A stretch of DNA of 64,000 nucleotides from Brachybacterium huguangmaarense (GCF_025725725.1 NZ_CP107020.1:2418001-2482000); one strand, 5' to 3'; shown: positions 1 to 9,792, counted from the stretch's first letter. Notes: generated by a model not told the origin, from the sequence alone. A program made the numbers and translations.

Positions 1-34
1 GCCGAGGAAGCCGTACACGCGCAAGAACCACGCG

Positions 35-910
35 ATGAGGAGCGGTCGCGACCATCTGAGCCGGCGGCTGTCGGCGGGCGACCCGCTGAGCGAGCAGCTC
101 CCCGCCCGCCGCATCCCCGTCGGCGTGTCGAGCTCCTCCGTGTTCCCGCTGCCCGTCGAGGACTGCTTCCGCCTGGCCGACCACATCGGCTACGACGGCG
201 TCGAGATCATGGTCTCGGTCGACAAGACCAGCCGCGACGTGAAGACCCTCGCCGCGTTCTCGACCGAGTACCGCCAGCCGATCCTCTCGCTCCACGCGCC
301 CACGCTGTTCCTCCTGCAGCACGTGTGGGGCTGGGACCCCTGGAACAAGGTCGAGAAGACGCTGCAGATGGCCGTCGACCTCGCCTGCCCCACCGTCGTC
401 GTGCATCCGCCGTTCCGCTGGCAGGGCTCGTACGCCAAGGAGTTCGTCCAGGGTGTCGCCGCGCTCGAGGCCGAGTACGGCGTCCAGATCGCCGTGGAGA
501 ACATGTACCCGTGGCGCCTCGGGGTGCGCGAGGCGATGATCTACCTGCCCGACCACGACCCGACCGACGAGGGCTACGCGAACGTCACCGTGGACCTCTC
601 GCACGCCGCGACCGCGGGCGACGACGCGCTCGCGATGATCGACCGGCTCGGCGACCGGCTCGCGCACGTGCACATGTGCGACGGCTCCGGCTCGACGACC
701 AAGGACGAGCACCTGCCGCCGGGGGAGGGTAACCAGCCGTGCGCCGAGGTGCTGCGCCGCCTGTCCAACCGCGGCTGGAGCGGCTCGATCGTGCTCGAGG
801 TCTCCACGCGGGGCCGCCGCGGCCCCACCGCGCGCGAGGACATCCTGCGCCAGTGCCTCATGTTCACGCGCTCCCACCTGGGTCACCAGCTCGAGGCCGA
901 CGAGGGCTGA
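35..910 (+). CDS. sugar phosphate isomerase/epimerase family TIM-barrel protein
   Basis: The product resembles the AP-endonuclease-2-like TIM-barrel family (xylose isomerase-like). Metal-ligand style motifs occur in the expected order: VVHPPFRW, VENMYPW (about residue 155), VDLSHAA (about 190), AHVHMCDG (about 213) and VLEVST (about 255). The substrate cannot be told. It lies just upstream of the olefin genes in the same direction, but the gap to oleA is over 120 bp, so a functional link is only positional. The frame stays open to the left edge of the window (there is no stop before the ATG), so the true start may lie outside. The first 25 residues look poorly conserved. Confidence 0.75.
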   Translation: MRSGRDHLSRRLSAGDPLSEQLPARRIPVGVSSSSVFPLPVEDCFRLADHIGYDGVEIMVSVDKTSRDVKTLAAFSTEYRQPILSLHAPTLFLLQHVWGWDPWNKVEKTLQMAVDLACPTVVVHPPFRWQGSYAKEFVQGVAALEAEYGVQIAVENMYPWRLGVREAMIYLPDHDPTDEGYANVTVDLSHAATAGDDALAMIDRLGDRLAHVHMCDGSGSTTKDEHLPPGEGNQPCAEVLRRLSNRGWSGSIVLEVSTRGRRGPTAREDILRQCLMFTRSHLGHQLEADEG

Positions 911-1036
911 GCCCGGCGGGTGCGCCCGAGGGACCTCCGTCACGCGCCCAGGCGCCGAGCAGGTTGGGGATGGAACAATGGTCCGGGCCCTGCTGCCGGA
1001 GGGCTGAGCGACGAGAGCACGGACGAAGGTACAGGC

Positions 1037-2065
1037 TTGAACGGGAACACCACATTCGTTCATCGGAACACGGCCCTGCTGGCGGTCGAGGCGACCGAGG
1101 CGCAGGTCCCCGTGTCCTCCGATCAGATCGACGAGTGGCTCACCCCGGCCCGACGCCGCCTGCGCCTGCCCAAGGGCGTGCTCCAGCGCGTCGCCGGCGT
1201 GTACGAGCGCCGCTGGTGGAAGGACCCCGTGAACGGCTGGCGCCAGGGCATCGTGCTCGCCGCCGAGCGCGCCATGTCCAAGGCCGGCATCACCCGTGAC
1301 CAGGTGGGCCTCATGATCAACGCGTCGGTCTCGCGCCAGCACCTCGAGCCCGCGGTCGTCACCTCCGTGCACGACGCGCTCGGCATGCCCACCTCGTGCA
1401 TGGACTTCGACATCACCAACGCCTGCCTCGGCTTCGTCAACGCCATGACGATGGCGGCCGGCATGATCGACGCGGGCCAGATCGAGTACGCCCTCGTGGT
1501 CGGCGCCGAGGACGTCGAGGAGGTCCAGCGCACCACGATCGACAAGCTCAACGCCAAGGGCTCGACCAAGGCCGACTTCACCAACATGTTCGCCTCGCTC
1601 ACGCTCGGCTCGGGCGCCGCCGCGGCCGTGCTCGGCCGGGCCGACACGCACCCCGAGGGGCACCGCCTCACGGGCACCCAGGCCCGTGCCGGCACCCAGC
1701 ACCACGAGCTGTGCATCGGCGACATGGACGACATGCGCACCGACAGCGCCGGGCTGCTCGAGAACGGGATCGAGCTCATCATGGACACGTGGCGCGCCGC
1801 CAACGACGCGGGCCTGGACCTGCGCAGCGTCGACCACGTCATCCCGCACCAGGTCTCGATGGTCTACACCCGCAACTTCGCCAAGATCAGCGGGGTGGGC
1901 ATGGAGAAGATCCCCGTCACCTTCCCCGACTGGGGCAACGTCGCCGCCGAGGCCGTCCCCATGACCCTCGCCAAGCACCAGAGCAGCATCGAGCGCGGCG
2001 ACCGCGTGCTCCTGCTCGGCGTCGGCTCCGGGTTGAACACCGCCTTCATGGAGGTCCAGTGGTGA
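1037..2065 (+). CDS. oleA: OleA, thiolase-superfamily acyl-CoA condensing enzyme
   Basis: OleA condenses two long-chain acyl-CoAs head to head into a beta-keto acid, the first step of long-chain olefin synthesis. The 342-residue product is a FabH/thiolase-fold protein with the nucleophile Cys130 in TNACLGF, the His in VIPHQVS and the Asn in WGNVAAE. I choose the TTG at 1037 because GAAGG sits 8 nt upstream and the product then begins with the family-typical NGNTTF..HRNTALL. A longer in-frame start at 920 would add an unlikely Arg-rich extension. Its stop overlaps the GTG of the next gene by 4 bp, so translation is probably coupled. Confidence 0.9.
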   Translation: MNGNTTFVHRNTALLAVEATEAQVPVSSDQIDEWLTPARRRLRLPKGVLQRVAGVYERRWWKDPVNGWRQGIVLAAERAMSKAGITRDQVGLMINASVSRQHLEPAVVTSVHDALGMPTSCMDFDITNACLGFVNAMTMAAGMIDAGQIEYALVVGAEDVEEVQRTTIDKLNAKGSTKADFTNMFASLTLGSGAAAAVLGRADTHPEGHRLTGTQARAGTQHHELCIGDMDDMRTDSAGLLENGIELIMDTWRAANDAGLDLRSVDHVIPHQVSMVYTRNFAKISGVGMEKIPVTFPDWGNVAAEAVPMTLAKHQSSIERGDRVLLLGVGSGLNTAFMEVQW

Positions 2066-4713
2066 ACGAGACGACCCGCGACGAGATCCCCGCCCTGCCC
2101 GGGGTGGACCCGCGCGCCTCGCGCCGGGTGACGGTCCGCGACCACGCGGGCATCGAGCGCACCTGGCACCTGCTGGACTCCGCGCCGCTCCTGGCCGAGC
2201 GCGGCGTCGAGCCCGAGGGCACCCTGCTGTGCGTGCACGGCAACCCCACCTACTCCTTCCTCTACCGCTCCCTCGTGCGCGACGACATCCCGTGGCGCGT
2301 GATCGCCGTCGACCAGCTTGAGATGGGCTGGTCCGAGCGCACCGGCACCACGCGGCTGCTGCAGGACCGCATCACCGACCTCTCCCTGCTGACCGACGCG
2401 CTCGGGCTGCGGGGACCGGTGGTCTCCGTCGGCCACGACTGGGGCGGCATCGTCTCGGTGGGCTGGGCGCTCGACAACCGTCACGACGTGGTCGGCATGG
2501 TCCTGACCAACACCGGCATCCATCAGGAGCTGGGGGAGTCGCTGCCGCGCGCCCTCGAGCTCGCGACCTCCCCGGGCTTCCTGCCCGTCTCGACCTCGCT
2601 CACCGACGCGTTCCTGCGCACCACCCTCGCGCTCTCGGACCCGCCGCTGACCCCCGAGGTGCGCGCGGCCTACCTCGCGCCGTATCGCACGCGCGCCCGC
2701 CGCGCCGGCATCGAGGCCTTCGTCGCGGACATCCCCGCCGACGCCCACCATCCCAGCCGCGCGACGCTCGAGCGCCTCGCGAGCGGCATCCGCGAGCTGA
2801 CCGTGCCCACCCTGTTCGCCTGGGGCCCGCGCGACATCACCTTCTCCGACCGCTACCTGCGCGACCTCATCGAGCGCGTCCCCCACGCCGACGTGCACCG
2901 CTTCGAGGGCGCCTCCCACCTCGTGTGGGAGGACGCCGACGTCGCCGGGCTCGTCGCGACCTGGCTCGCGACGACCTTCGGGAGCGGTCGCGACGCCGAG
3001 GCCGAGGCCGCGCACACGACCGGCGCGGACGACGAGCGCCCGCGCCTCGGCGCCCCGATCTGGGAGCTCGCCGCCGATCCGCGGCACGCCCACGAGGCCG
3101 CCGTGGTCGAGATGGGCGGTCGTGGCCGCGACGGCCGCGAGGTGACCTGGGGCATGCTCGCCGGGCGGGTCGACGACATCGCCGCCGGGCTGCTCGCCCA
3201 CGGCCTGCGGCCGGGGGAGCGGGCCGTGATCCTGGTCCCGCCGGGGGCGGACCTCACGGCGATCCTGTACGCGTGCCTGCGGGTCGGCATCGTCGCCGTG
3301 GTCGCCGACGCGGGGCTCGGCGCCGACGGCCTCACGCGCGCCGTCGTCGGCTCCCACGCGGACGCCGTGATCGGCATCCCCAAGGCCCTCATGGGCGCGC
3401 GCGCCCTGGGCTGGCCGGGACGCCGCATCTCCGTCGAGACGCTGCCCACCGTGGACCGCACCCTGCTCGGCGTCGACACCTCGATCACCCGCCTGGCCGC
3501 CGAGGGGCGCCAGATGCGCGAGCTCGGCGCGCCGCTCGCCGCCGCCTGGCCCCAGGCCGACGACGACGCCGCGGTGCTGTTCACCTCGGGCTCGACGGGC
3601 CCGGCCAAGGGCGCCGTCTACACCCATCGGCAGCTCGCCGCGATGTTCGCGGCCGTCGGCGCGACCCTCGGGCTCGACCCGAGCCGCGGCCTCGTCGCCG
3701 GCTTCGCGCCCTTCGCCCTGCTGGGCCCGGCCCTCGGCGCCCCCTCGGTCGTGCCCGACATGGACGTGACCCGGCCCGGCGAGCTCACCGCGACAGCCCT
3801 CGCGGGCGCCGTCGCCGCGCTCGGCGCGCCCGCCGTGTTCACGGCTCCCGCCGCGCTGCGCAACCTCCTGGCGACCGCGGGCGCCCTCGACGCGGACGAC
3901 CGTGCGGCCCTGGCCCGGGTGCCCAGCTACTTCTCGGCCGGCGCCCCGATCCCCGCCCCGCTGCTGCGGGAGCTGCGCACCCTGCTGCCCGCCGCGCACG
4001 CCCTCACCCCGTACGGCATGACCGAGTGCCTCGCCGTGACCGCGATCGACCTCGAGGGCATCGACGCCGCGGGCACCGGCTCCGGCGTGTGCGTCGGCAC
4101 CCCCGTGCCCGGCGTCGAGGTCGCGATCGCCCCGATGGACGCACAGGGCACGGCGACCGACGACGTCACCACCGCGCCCGGCCGCACCGGCGAGATCCTC
4201 GTCCGCGCCCCCCACGTGCGGGACCGCTACCTCATGCTGTGGGGCACGACCCACCGCTCCCGGCGCTTCCCGACCTGGTACGCGACAGGCGACGTCGGCC
4301 ATCTCGACGACGCCGGCCGGCTGTGGGTCGAGGGCCGGGCGGCCCACGTGCTCGCCACCGCGCGCGGCCTCGTCACGCCCGTCCAGGTCGAGTCGGCGGC
4401 CGAGTCCGTGCCCACCGTGCGCCGTGCGGGGGCCGCGGCGGTCGGTCCGCGCGGCACCCAGCAGATCGTGGTCGTCGTCGAGCTCGAGGACGGCTACCGT
4501 CCCGGCCGCACCGGCACGCCGCGCCCGGCGGCGCCCGCGCTGCAGGAGGCCGTGCGCCGCGCCGTGCGCGAGGCCGACGGCGCCGAGGTGGTCAGCGTGT
4601 TCACGACCCGCTGCCTGCCCACCGACATCCGCCACAACTCCAAGATCGACCGGAGCGCCCTGTCGGCCTGGGCGGAGACGACGCTGCAGGGCAAGCGGGC
4701 GGGACGGCCGTGA
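2062..4713 (+). CDS. oleBC: OleBC fusion: beta-lactone decarboxylase plus beta-lactone synthetase
   Basis: The protein (883 residues, GTG start in a GTGA overlap with oleA) joins two enzymes that are separate in many Gram-negatives. Residues 1-310 are an alpha/beta hydrolase related to haloalkane dehalogenases: CVHGNPTYSF oxyanion motif, nucleophile Asp126 in GHDWGG and His286 in ASHLVW. Residues from about 330 are an AMP-forming ligase-type domain: P-loop FTSGSTGPAKG near 507, YGMTE, YATGDVG and a C-terminal NSKID lysine. From the known families, OleC turns the beta-hydroxy acid into a beta-lactone and OleB releases CO2 to give the cis-olefin. OleBC fusions are known in actinobacteria such as Micrococcus luteus. 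Confidence 0.92.
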   Translation: MNETTRDEIPALPGVDPRASRRVTVRDHAGIERTWHLLDSAPLLAERGVEPEGTLLCVHGNPTYSFLYRSLVRDDIPWRVIAVDQLEMGWSERTGTTRLLQDRITDLSLLTDALGLRGPVVSVGHDWGGIVSVGWALDNRHDVVGMVLTNTGIHQELGESLPRALELATSPGFLPVSTSLTDAFLRTTLALSDPPLTPEVRAAYLAPYRTRARRAGIEAFVADIPADAHHPSRATLERLASGIRELTVPTLFAWGPRDITFSDRYLRDLIERVPHADVHRFEGASHLVWEDADVAGLVATWLATTFGSGRDAEAEAAHTTGADDERPRLGAPIWELAADPRHAHEAAVVEMGGRGRDGREVTWGMLAGRVDDIAAGLLAHGLRPGERAVILVPPGADLTAILYACLRVGIVAVVADAGLGADGLTRAVVGSHADAVIGIPKALMGARALGWPGRRISVETLPTVDRTLLGVDTSITRLAAEGRQMRELGAPLAAAWPQADDDAAVLFTSGSTGPAKGAVYTHRQLAAMFAAVGATLGLDPSRGLVAGFAPFALLGPALGAPSVVPDMDVTRPGELTATALAGAVAALGAPAVFTAPAALRNLLATAGALDADDRAALARVPSYFSAGAPIPAPLLRELRTLLPAAHALTPYGMTECLAVTAIDLEGIDAAGTGSGVCVGTPVPGVEVAIAPMDAQGTATDDVTTAPGRTGEILVRAPHVRDRYLMLWGTTHRSRRFPTWYATGDVGHLDDAGRLWVEGRAAHVLATARGLVTPVQVESAAESVPTVRRAGAAAVGPRGTQQIVVVVELEDGYRPGRTGTPRPAAPALQEAVRRAVREADGAEVVSVFTTRCLPTDIRHNSKIDRSALSAWAETTLQGKRAGRP

Positions 4714-5696
4714 GGGTCCTCGTCACCGGCGCCTCCGGCATGCTCGGCGGGGCCGTCGCCACGGCCCTGCGCGACCGCGGCGACCACGTGCGCGCCTTCC
4801 AGCGCCGTCCCGCGGGCCTGACCGGTGTCGAGGACCACCTCGGCTCTCTCACCGAGCCCGACGAGGTCCGGCGTGCCGTCGACGGGATGGACGCCGTCGT
4901 GCACCTCGCGGCGAAGGTGTCGATCTCCGGCCCCGAGTCCGAGTACGAGGACATCAACATCGGGGGCACCGCCCACGTGCTCGACGCCCTGCGCGCCGCG
5001 GGCGGCGGGCGGCTCGTCAACATCTCCTCGCCCTCGGTCGCGCACCTGGGCACGTCGATCGTCGGCCTCGACGCGACGCCCGCCGACCCGGCCCACGCGC
5101 GCGGCCCCTACGCGCGCACCAAGGCCGCCGCCGAGCTGCTCGCGATGGGGGCCGACGGCGCCGACGGCCTGCTCGTCACCTCGATCCGGCCCCACGTGGT
5201 GTGGGGCCCGGGGGACACCCAGCTCGTCCAGCGCATCGTCGAGCGCGCCGCGCACGGCCGCCTGCCCCTGCTCGACCAGGGCCTCGCCCTCATCGACACG
5301 ACGTACGTGACCAACGCGGCCGAGGCGATCGTCGCGGCCGTCGACCGCATCGACGACGTGCACGGCGAGAGCTTCGTCGTGACCAACGGCGAGCCCCGCA
5401 CGGTGCGCGACGTGCTCGGCGGGATGTGCGACGCCGCCGGCGTCCCGCGCCCCGCCCTGCGCGTCCCCGGGAGCCTGGCCCGCTGGGCGGGCCGCGTCAT
5501 CGAACGGGTCTGGGACGTCCGCCCCGGCGGCGACGAGCCGCCCATGACGGAGTTCCTCGCGGAGCAGCTCTCGACGGCCCACTGGTTCGACCAGCGCCGC
5601 ACCCAGGAGCGCCTGCGCTGGACGCCCCGGGTGAGCATGGACGCCGGGTTCGACGAGCTCGCCCGCTACTTCGCCCTCCACCCCGTCGCCCGCTGA
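4710..5696 (+). CDS. oleD: OleD, NADPH-dependent 2-alkyl-3-ketoalkanoate reductase
   Basis: This 328-residue extended short-chain dehydrogenase of the 3-beta-HSD type begins with the Rossmann motif VTGASGMLGG, has the serine region NISSPS and the catalytic pair Tyr134-x3-Lys138 (YARTK). In the olefin pathway it reduces the OleA beta-keto acid to the beta-hydroxy acid used by OleC. The GTG start overlaps the oleBC stop (GTGA), so oleA-oleBC-oleD reads as one tightly coupled operon. The family and the neighbours support the assignment equally. Confidence 0.9.
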   Translation: MRVLVTGASGMLGGAVATALRDRGDHVRAFQRRPAGLTGVEDHLGSLTEPDEVRRAVDGMDAVVHLAAKVSISGPESEYEDINIGGTAHVLDALRAAGGGRLVNISSPSVAHLGTSIVGLDATPADPAHARGPYARTKAAAELLAMGADGADGLLVTSIRPHVVWGPGDTQLVQRIVERAAHGRLPLLDQGLALIDTTYVTNAAEAIVAAVDRIDDVHGESFVVTNGEPRTVRDVLGGMCDAAGVPRPALRVPGSLARWAGRVIERVWDVRPGGDEPPMTEFLAEQLSTAHWFDQRRTQERLRWTPRVSMDAGFDELARYFALHPVAR

Positions 5697-5726
5697 CGCG
5701 GCGCCCATCCAGGGAGACCACACGCC

Positions 5727-6392
5727 ATGAGCACCCGAGAGCCCGCCCCCGACGACGCGCTGCTCGCCGAGATCGACGCCGAGCTCGCGGCCGAGGAGTC
5801 CAGCCGTCGCCTCGCCTCGTCCCGCACGACGGGCGCCGTGCTGCTGATCGGTGGGGCCGTCGCGTGGATCGCCGCGCTCGCCCTGCTCGTCGACAAGCTG
5901 CGGCTGCTCGCCGATCCCGGCGCGACGCTCGGCTGCGACATCAACCCGTTCATCTCGTGCGGGGACGTGATGATGACGTGGCAGGCCGAGGCCTTCGGCT
6001 TCCCCAACATGGCGCTCGGGCTCGCCGGCTTCGCCGTCATGGGCAGCGCCGGCTCGCTGCTGCTGTCCCGCGCCGCGCTCCCGCGCTGGTACCGCTGGGC
6101 GGTCCTGGGCGGCATGACCTTCGCCTTCGCCTTCGTGCACTTCCTGGCGATCTCCGCGATCTTCGTGATCGGCGCGCTGTGCCCGTGGTGCATGGTGGTG
6201 TGGGCCATGACGGCGCCCATGTTCTTCTCGACCCTCGCGCACGTGATCGAGGAGGGGGATCTGCGCCCGCCGCGCGCCCTCACCGGCGTGCTGCGGCACT
6301 GGGCACTGTGCACGCTCGCGTGGTACCTGCTCGTCGTGGTCGTGATCTTCCTGGCGTTCCTGCCGCAGTGGATGGGCATGCTCGGCGTGTGA
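5727..6392 (+). CDS. vitamin K epoxide reductase (VKOR) family membrane protein
   Basis: The 221-residue product has about four to five hydrophobic segments and all four cysteines of the bacterial VKOR family: the loop pair Cys70 and Cys78 (GCDINPFISC) and the quinone-proximal CPWC at 152-155. Such proteins re-oxidise periplasmic-type thiol oxidases using quinone, driving disulfide formation outside the membrane. It follows oleD by 30 bp with a GGGAG-like site, so it may be co-transcribed. No fused or adjacent DsbA-like thioredoxin is seen, so its partner is elsewhere. The cytoplasmic N-terminal 30 residues are acidic. Confidence 0.88.
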   Translation: MSTREPAPDDALLAEIDAELAAEESSRRLASSRTTGAVLLIGGAVAWIAALALLVDKLRLLADPGATLGCDINPFISCGDVMMTWQAEAFGFPNMALGLAGFAVMGSAGSLLLSRAALPRWYRWAVLGGMTFAFAFVHFLAISAIFVIGALCPWCMVVWAMTAPMFFSTLAHVIEEGDLRPPRALTGVLRHWALCTLAWYLLVVVVIFLAFLPQWMGMLGV

Positions 6393-6479
6393 GAGGGCCC
6401 AGGAGGGCAGCGGGTCCTCCCCATGTCGGCGTCGTCCACCGTGCCGGTCGGGGCGGGGACGCCGAAGGCACCGCCTCCC

Positions 6480-6485
6480 TAATGT
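6480..6485 (+). promoter_or_regulatory. candidate -10 element for a leaderless comEA transcript
   Basis: TAATGT ends 6 nt before the comEA ATG at 6492. A transcript from this hexamer would begin at or next to the start codon, and no ribosome binding site precedes the ATG. There is only a weak -35 (GGGACG region). Confidence 0.45.
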
Positions 6486-6491
6486 CGCCGC

Positions 6492-7313
6492 ATGGGCAGG
6501 CACGAGGCACGCACACGCACCGAGGGTTCCCGCGGCCGCGAGCCGCTCGCCGAGGTGATCGACCGGCGCCCGCGGCCGCGGCGCCGCTCGTGGCGTGACC
6601 TTCCGCGTCCGAGCCGCCCCGCCCTGCTCGGGGTGGCGGTGCTCGTCGCCGTGGGGGCCGGTGCCGTGCACCTCTCGACGGCCGGGACCGCGCTGCCGGA
6701 CGCCGAGCGCGCCGGGACCACCGTCGCCGCGAGCGCCCCGGCGGAGGCGGTCGCCGAGGAGGCGCCCGAGGCGGACGTCGCGGCCACCTCCGCGGCGCCG
6801 ACCGCCGACCCGCACGCGGCGCCGGCCGCGGCGTCGAGCGCCGGCACGGTCGTCGTGCACGTGACCGGCGCCGTGAACGCGCCCGGCGTCGTCGAGCTGC
6901 CCGCCGGGTCCCGCGTGGACGATGCCGTGACCGCGGCAGGCGGCGCACGGGACGACGCCGACCTCGCGGCCGTGAACCTCGCGCGCCCCGCGACGGACGG
7001 CGAGCAGATCCACGTGCCCGTGCCGGGCGAGGAGGCGCCCACCGCCGCACCGGCCGACCCGAGCACGCCGGGCGCGCCGGGCGCCGACGGGGCGGCGCAG
7101 GGAGCGGAGGCGGCGGGCGCCGGGCTCGTCGATCTCAACACCGCCGATGCCGCCGCCCTCGACGCGCTCCCCGGCGTCGGTCCGGCGATCGCCCAGCGCA
7201 TCATCGATCACCGCGAGGCCAACGGCCCCTTCACCCGTGTCGACGACCTCGAGCAGGTGCCGGGCATCGGGCCCGCCACGCTCGAGAAGATCCGCGCGCA
7301 CGCGACGGTCTGA
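6492..7313 (+). CDS. comEA: ComEA-like helix-hairpin-helix DNA-binding protein
   Basis: A 273-residue membrane-anchored protein. It has a basic cytoplasmic N-terminus, one membrane segment (about residues 42-62), an Ala/Pro/Glu-rich linker, an SLBB domain (VHVTGAVNAPGVVEL, about 117-180) and a C-terminal tandem helix-hairpin-helix (LNTADAAALDALPGVG and LEQVPGIG). ComEA binds incoming DNA outside the membrane during natural transformation. It is followed after 10 bp by comEC, the usual operon. Competence also needs a type IV/II pilus machine that is not in this window. Confidence 0.88.
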   Translation: MGRHEARTRTEGSRGREPLAEVIDRRPRPRRRSWRDLPRPSRPALLGVAVLVAVGAGAVHLSTAGTALPDAERAGTTVAASAPAEAVAEEAPEADVAATSAAPTADPHAAPAAASSAGTVVVHVTGAVNAPGVVELPAGSRVDDAVTAAGGARDDADLAAVNLARPATDGEQIHVPVPGEEAPTAAPADPSTPGAPGADGAAQGAEAAGAGLVDLNTADAAALDALPGVGPAIAQRIIDHREANGPFTRVDDLEQVPGIGPATLEKIRAHATV

Positions 7314-7323
7314 GGCCCGACAC

Positions 7324-9708
7324 GTGCCCGGCCGCCCCGACCTGCGCCTGCTCCCGGCCGCGTGCGTGCTGTGGGTGCTCGCCGCGATCGGCACCGCCCA
7401 GGGCGTGCAGGGCGCCCTCGCGGCGCTCGGCCTGCTCACCGTCGCGGCGCTCGTGCCGGTCCTGCTCACCGGGCGGCGCGAGGCCCTGCGCCTCCTGGCC
7501 GGGCATGCGGCCCTCGTCGGGGTCGGGCTGTGCCTCCTGCTCCCGGCCCTGGCCCGTGAGGAGAGCGCCCGCGAGCAGCTCGAGCACGCCGCCGACGAGC
7601 ACCTGGTCGTGACGCTCACCGTGCGCCCCGTCGCCGACGCCGAGGCCCCGCGCAGCGCCCGCCCCTGGGACGACGGCACGGTGCAGTTCTCCGCTCAGGC
7701 CCGACGCGGCGAGATCCGGCTCGGCCGGGACCGCGCGCACCTCGCCACCGGTGTGCGTGTGCTCGTGCGCGGCGACGCCGACGAGCCCGCCCGCGACGGC
7801 GCAGCGGGCACGCTCGGCACGGTGCGGACGGGGGACACGGTCCGCGTGACCGGCACGATCGCGGTGGACGGCTCGCTCGTGGTGGTGCGGGTCGGCGCCC
7901 TCGAGTCGCTCGTCCCGGCCGACGGGGTGCGGGCCGGGCTGCGCGCCCGCGCCCGCGAGGCGACCGCCTCCCTCCCGCCCGACGAGGCGGCCCTCGTGCG
8001 CGGCATGACCTCGGGGGACACCACCGGCATGTCCGAGGAGGCCGAGGACGCGATGCGTTCGGCGGGCCTGTCCCATCTGGTCGCGGTCTCCGGCGCCAAC
8101 ATCCTGCTGGTCCTCGGCGCGGTGCTGGGACCCCTGCTCCTGCTCGGCGTGCCCCGCCGCCCCCGGATCGTCGCCGCGGCGGTCGTCGGCGCCGCCTACG
8201 TGAGCCTCGTCGGCGACCAGCCGAGCGTCGCGCGCGCCGCGACGATGGCCGTGCCGCTGCTCGCCGCCCGCCTCGCCGGCGTGCGCGCGTCCCCGGTCGC
8301 GGCGCTCGGCGCGACCCTCGCGGTCTGGACGACGCTCTCGCCGCAGACCGCCTCGTCGATCGGCTTCGTGCTCTCGGCGCTCGCGACCGGCGCGATCCTC
8401 ATCCTCGCCCCGCCCGCCGCGCGCGCCCTCGTCGAGCTCAGCCGCGAGCGCCTGGGCGAGGGCGCCGCGCTCGTCATCGCCGTGCCGCTCGTCGCGCAGC
8501 TCGCCTGCACCCCCGTCCTGATCCTGCTCGCGCCCGAGATCTCCCTGTGGACGGTCGCGGCCAACATCGTGGTCGCCCCGCTCGTCGCGCCCGCCACCGT
8601 CCTCGGCCTGCTCGCCCTGCTCCTCGGGCCCGTCGCGCCCGGGGCGGCGCACGCCCTCGACACGGTGGCCGCGGGCGGGGCGCACCTGATCCTGCTGGTC
8701 GCCCGCCGCGCGGCGACGCTGCCCGGCTCCCACCTCGCCGTGCCCGAGGGACCTGCCGGCATGCTGCTCGGGGCGGTCGCCGTGCTCCTCGTCATCGCCG
8801 GCACGGCGGCGCGCCACCGTGCGGTCGTCCGCTGGATCGCCGCGGCCGTGCTCGTCGCCCTGCTCGCGCCCGTCGCCGTGCGCCACCTGCCCGGCACGCG
8901 CGGCGACGACGACTGGACCGTCGCCGCCTGCGCCGTCGGCCAGGGCGACGCCATCGTGCTGCGCAGCGCGCCGAGTCCCGACGCGGAGCGCCGCGTGATG
9001 CTCGTGGACACCGGCCCCGACCCGGCCGTGCTCACCACCTGCCTCGATGCGCTCCGCATCGACCGGATCGACCTGCTCGTGCTCACCCACCCCCACGCCG
9101 ACCACATCGGCGGCAACGCCGCCCTCACCGGGCGGCGCCTCCCCGCGCGGCAGTGGGCGTGCCCGACCGTCGAGGGGCAGCGGGGCACGATCGGCGAGGC
9201 CCCCGTCGAGGCGGCGGTGCGCGGACGCACGCTCGATCTCGCCGGGCTCGCGGTCGAGGTGCTGTGGCCCGTCTCCGTCGAGCAGGTGCGCGCGGTCGCC
9301 GCACGCGAGACCTCGTCGCCCGAGCAGGCCGAGGCCAACGACTGCTCCGTCGTGATCGCCGCGACCTGGGCCGACGGCACCCGCTACGTGGGCCTCGGCG
9401 ACCTCGAGCCCGAGGCCCAGGGCGAGCTCGCGGCCCTCGACCCCGGGCCCGCCGACATCGTCAAGGTCGCCCACCACGGCTCGCGCCGCCAGGACCCCGC
9501 CCTCTACACCCGGCTCGCGCCCCGCCTGGCCCTCATCGAGGTGGGACAGGACAACTCCTTCGGCCATCCCGCGGCGGCCACCACCACGATGCTCGGCCTG
9601 CTCGGCGCCCCGATCGTGCGCACCGACCGGGACGGCACAGCCGTGCTCGCCCCGGCCGGCGACGGCACGGCCCTCGGGGAGGTCCGGCGTGTCGGACCTC
9701 CCCGTTAG
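7324..9708 (+). CDS. comEC: ComEC/Rec2 DNA-uptake channel protein
   Basis: The 794-residue polytopic protein has an N-terminal membrane pair, the ComEC 'competence' core (MTSGDTTGMSEEAEDAMRSAG followed by the SHLVAVSGAN signature), several further helices and a C-terminal metallo-beta-lactamase domain with THPHADHIGGN (histidines from residue 589) and a later AHHGS. It is the channel that passes single-stranded DNA into the cell. The start is GTG at 7324, 10 bp after comEA; longer in-frame starts overlap comEA. The beta-lactamase metal ligands look intact. Confidence 0.92.
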   Translation: MPGRPDLRLLPAACVLWVLAAIGTAQGVQGALAALGLLTVAALVPVLLTGRREALRLLAGHAALVGVGLCLLLPALAREESAREQLEHAADEHLVVTLTVRPVADAEAPRSARPWDDGTVQFSAQARRGEIRLGRDRAHLATGVRVLVRGDADEPARDGAAGTLGTVRTGDTVRVTGTIAVDGSLVVVRVGALESLVPADGVRAGLRARAREATASLPPDEAALVRGMTSGDTTGMSEEAEDAMRSAGLSHLVAVSGANILLVLGAVLGPLLLLGVPRRPRIVAAAVVGAAYVSLVGDQPSVARAATMAVPLLAARLAGVRASPVAALGATLAVWTTLSPQTASSIGFVLSALATGAILILAPPAARALVELSRERLGEGAALVIAVPLVAQLACTPVLILLAPEISLWTVAANIVVAPLVAPATVLGLLALLLGPVAPGAAHALDTVAAGGAHLILLVARRAATLPGSHLAVPEGPAGMLLGAVAVLLVIAGTAARHRAVVRWIAAAVLVALLAPVAVRHLPGTRGDDDWTVAACAVGQGDAIVLRSAPSPDAERRVMLVDTGPDPAVLTTCLDALRIDRIDLLVLTHPHADHIGGNAALTGRRLPARQWACPTVEGQRGTIGEAPVEAAVRGRTLDLAGLAVEVLWPVSVEQVRAVAARETSSPEQAEANDCSVVIAATWADGTRYVGLGDLEPEAQGELAALDPGPADIVKVAHHGSRRQDPALYTRLAPRLALIEVGQDNSFGHPAAATTTMLGLLGAPIVRTDRDGTAVLAPAGDGTALGEVRRVGPPR

Positions 9709-9792
9709 GATCGGATGCGGTCCCGACGGGACCCGGCGGGGCCCGTCCGCGTCGAGCAGCCGCCCCGCCCGGGGCGAGGAGGGAGATCGGTC

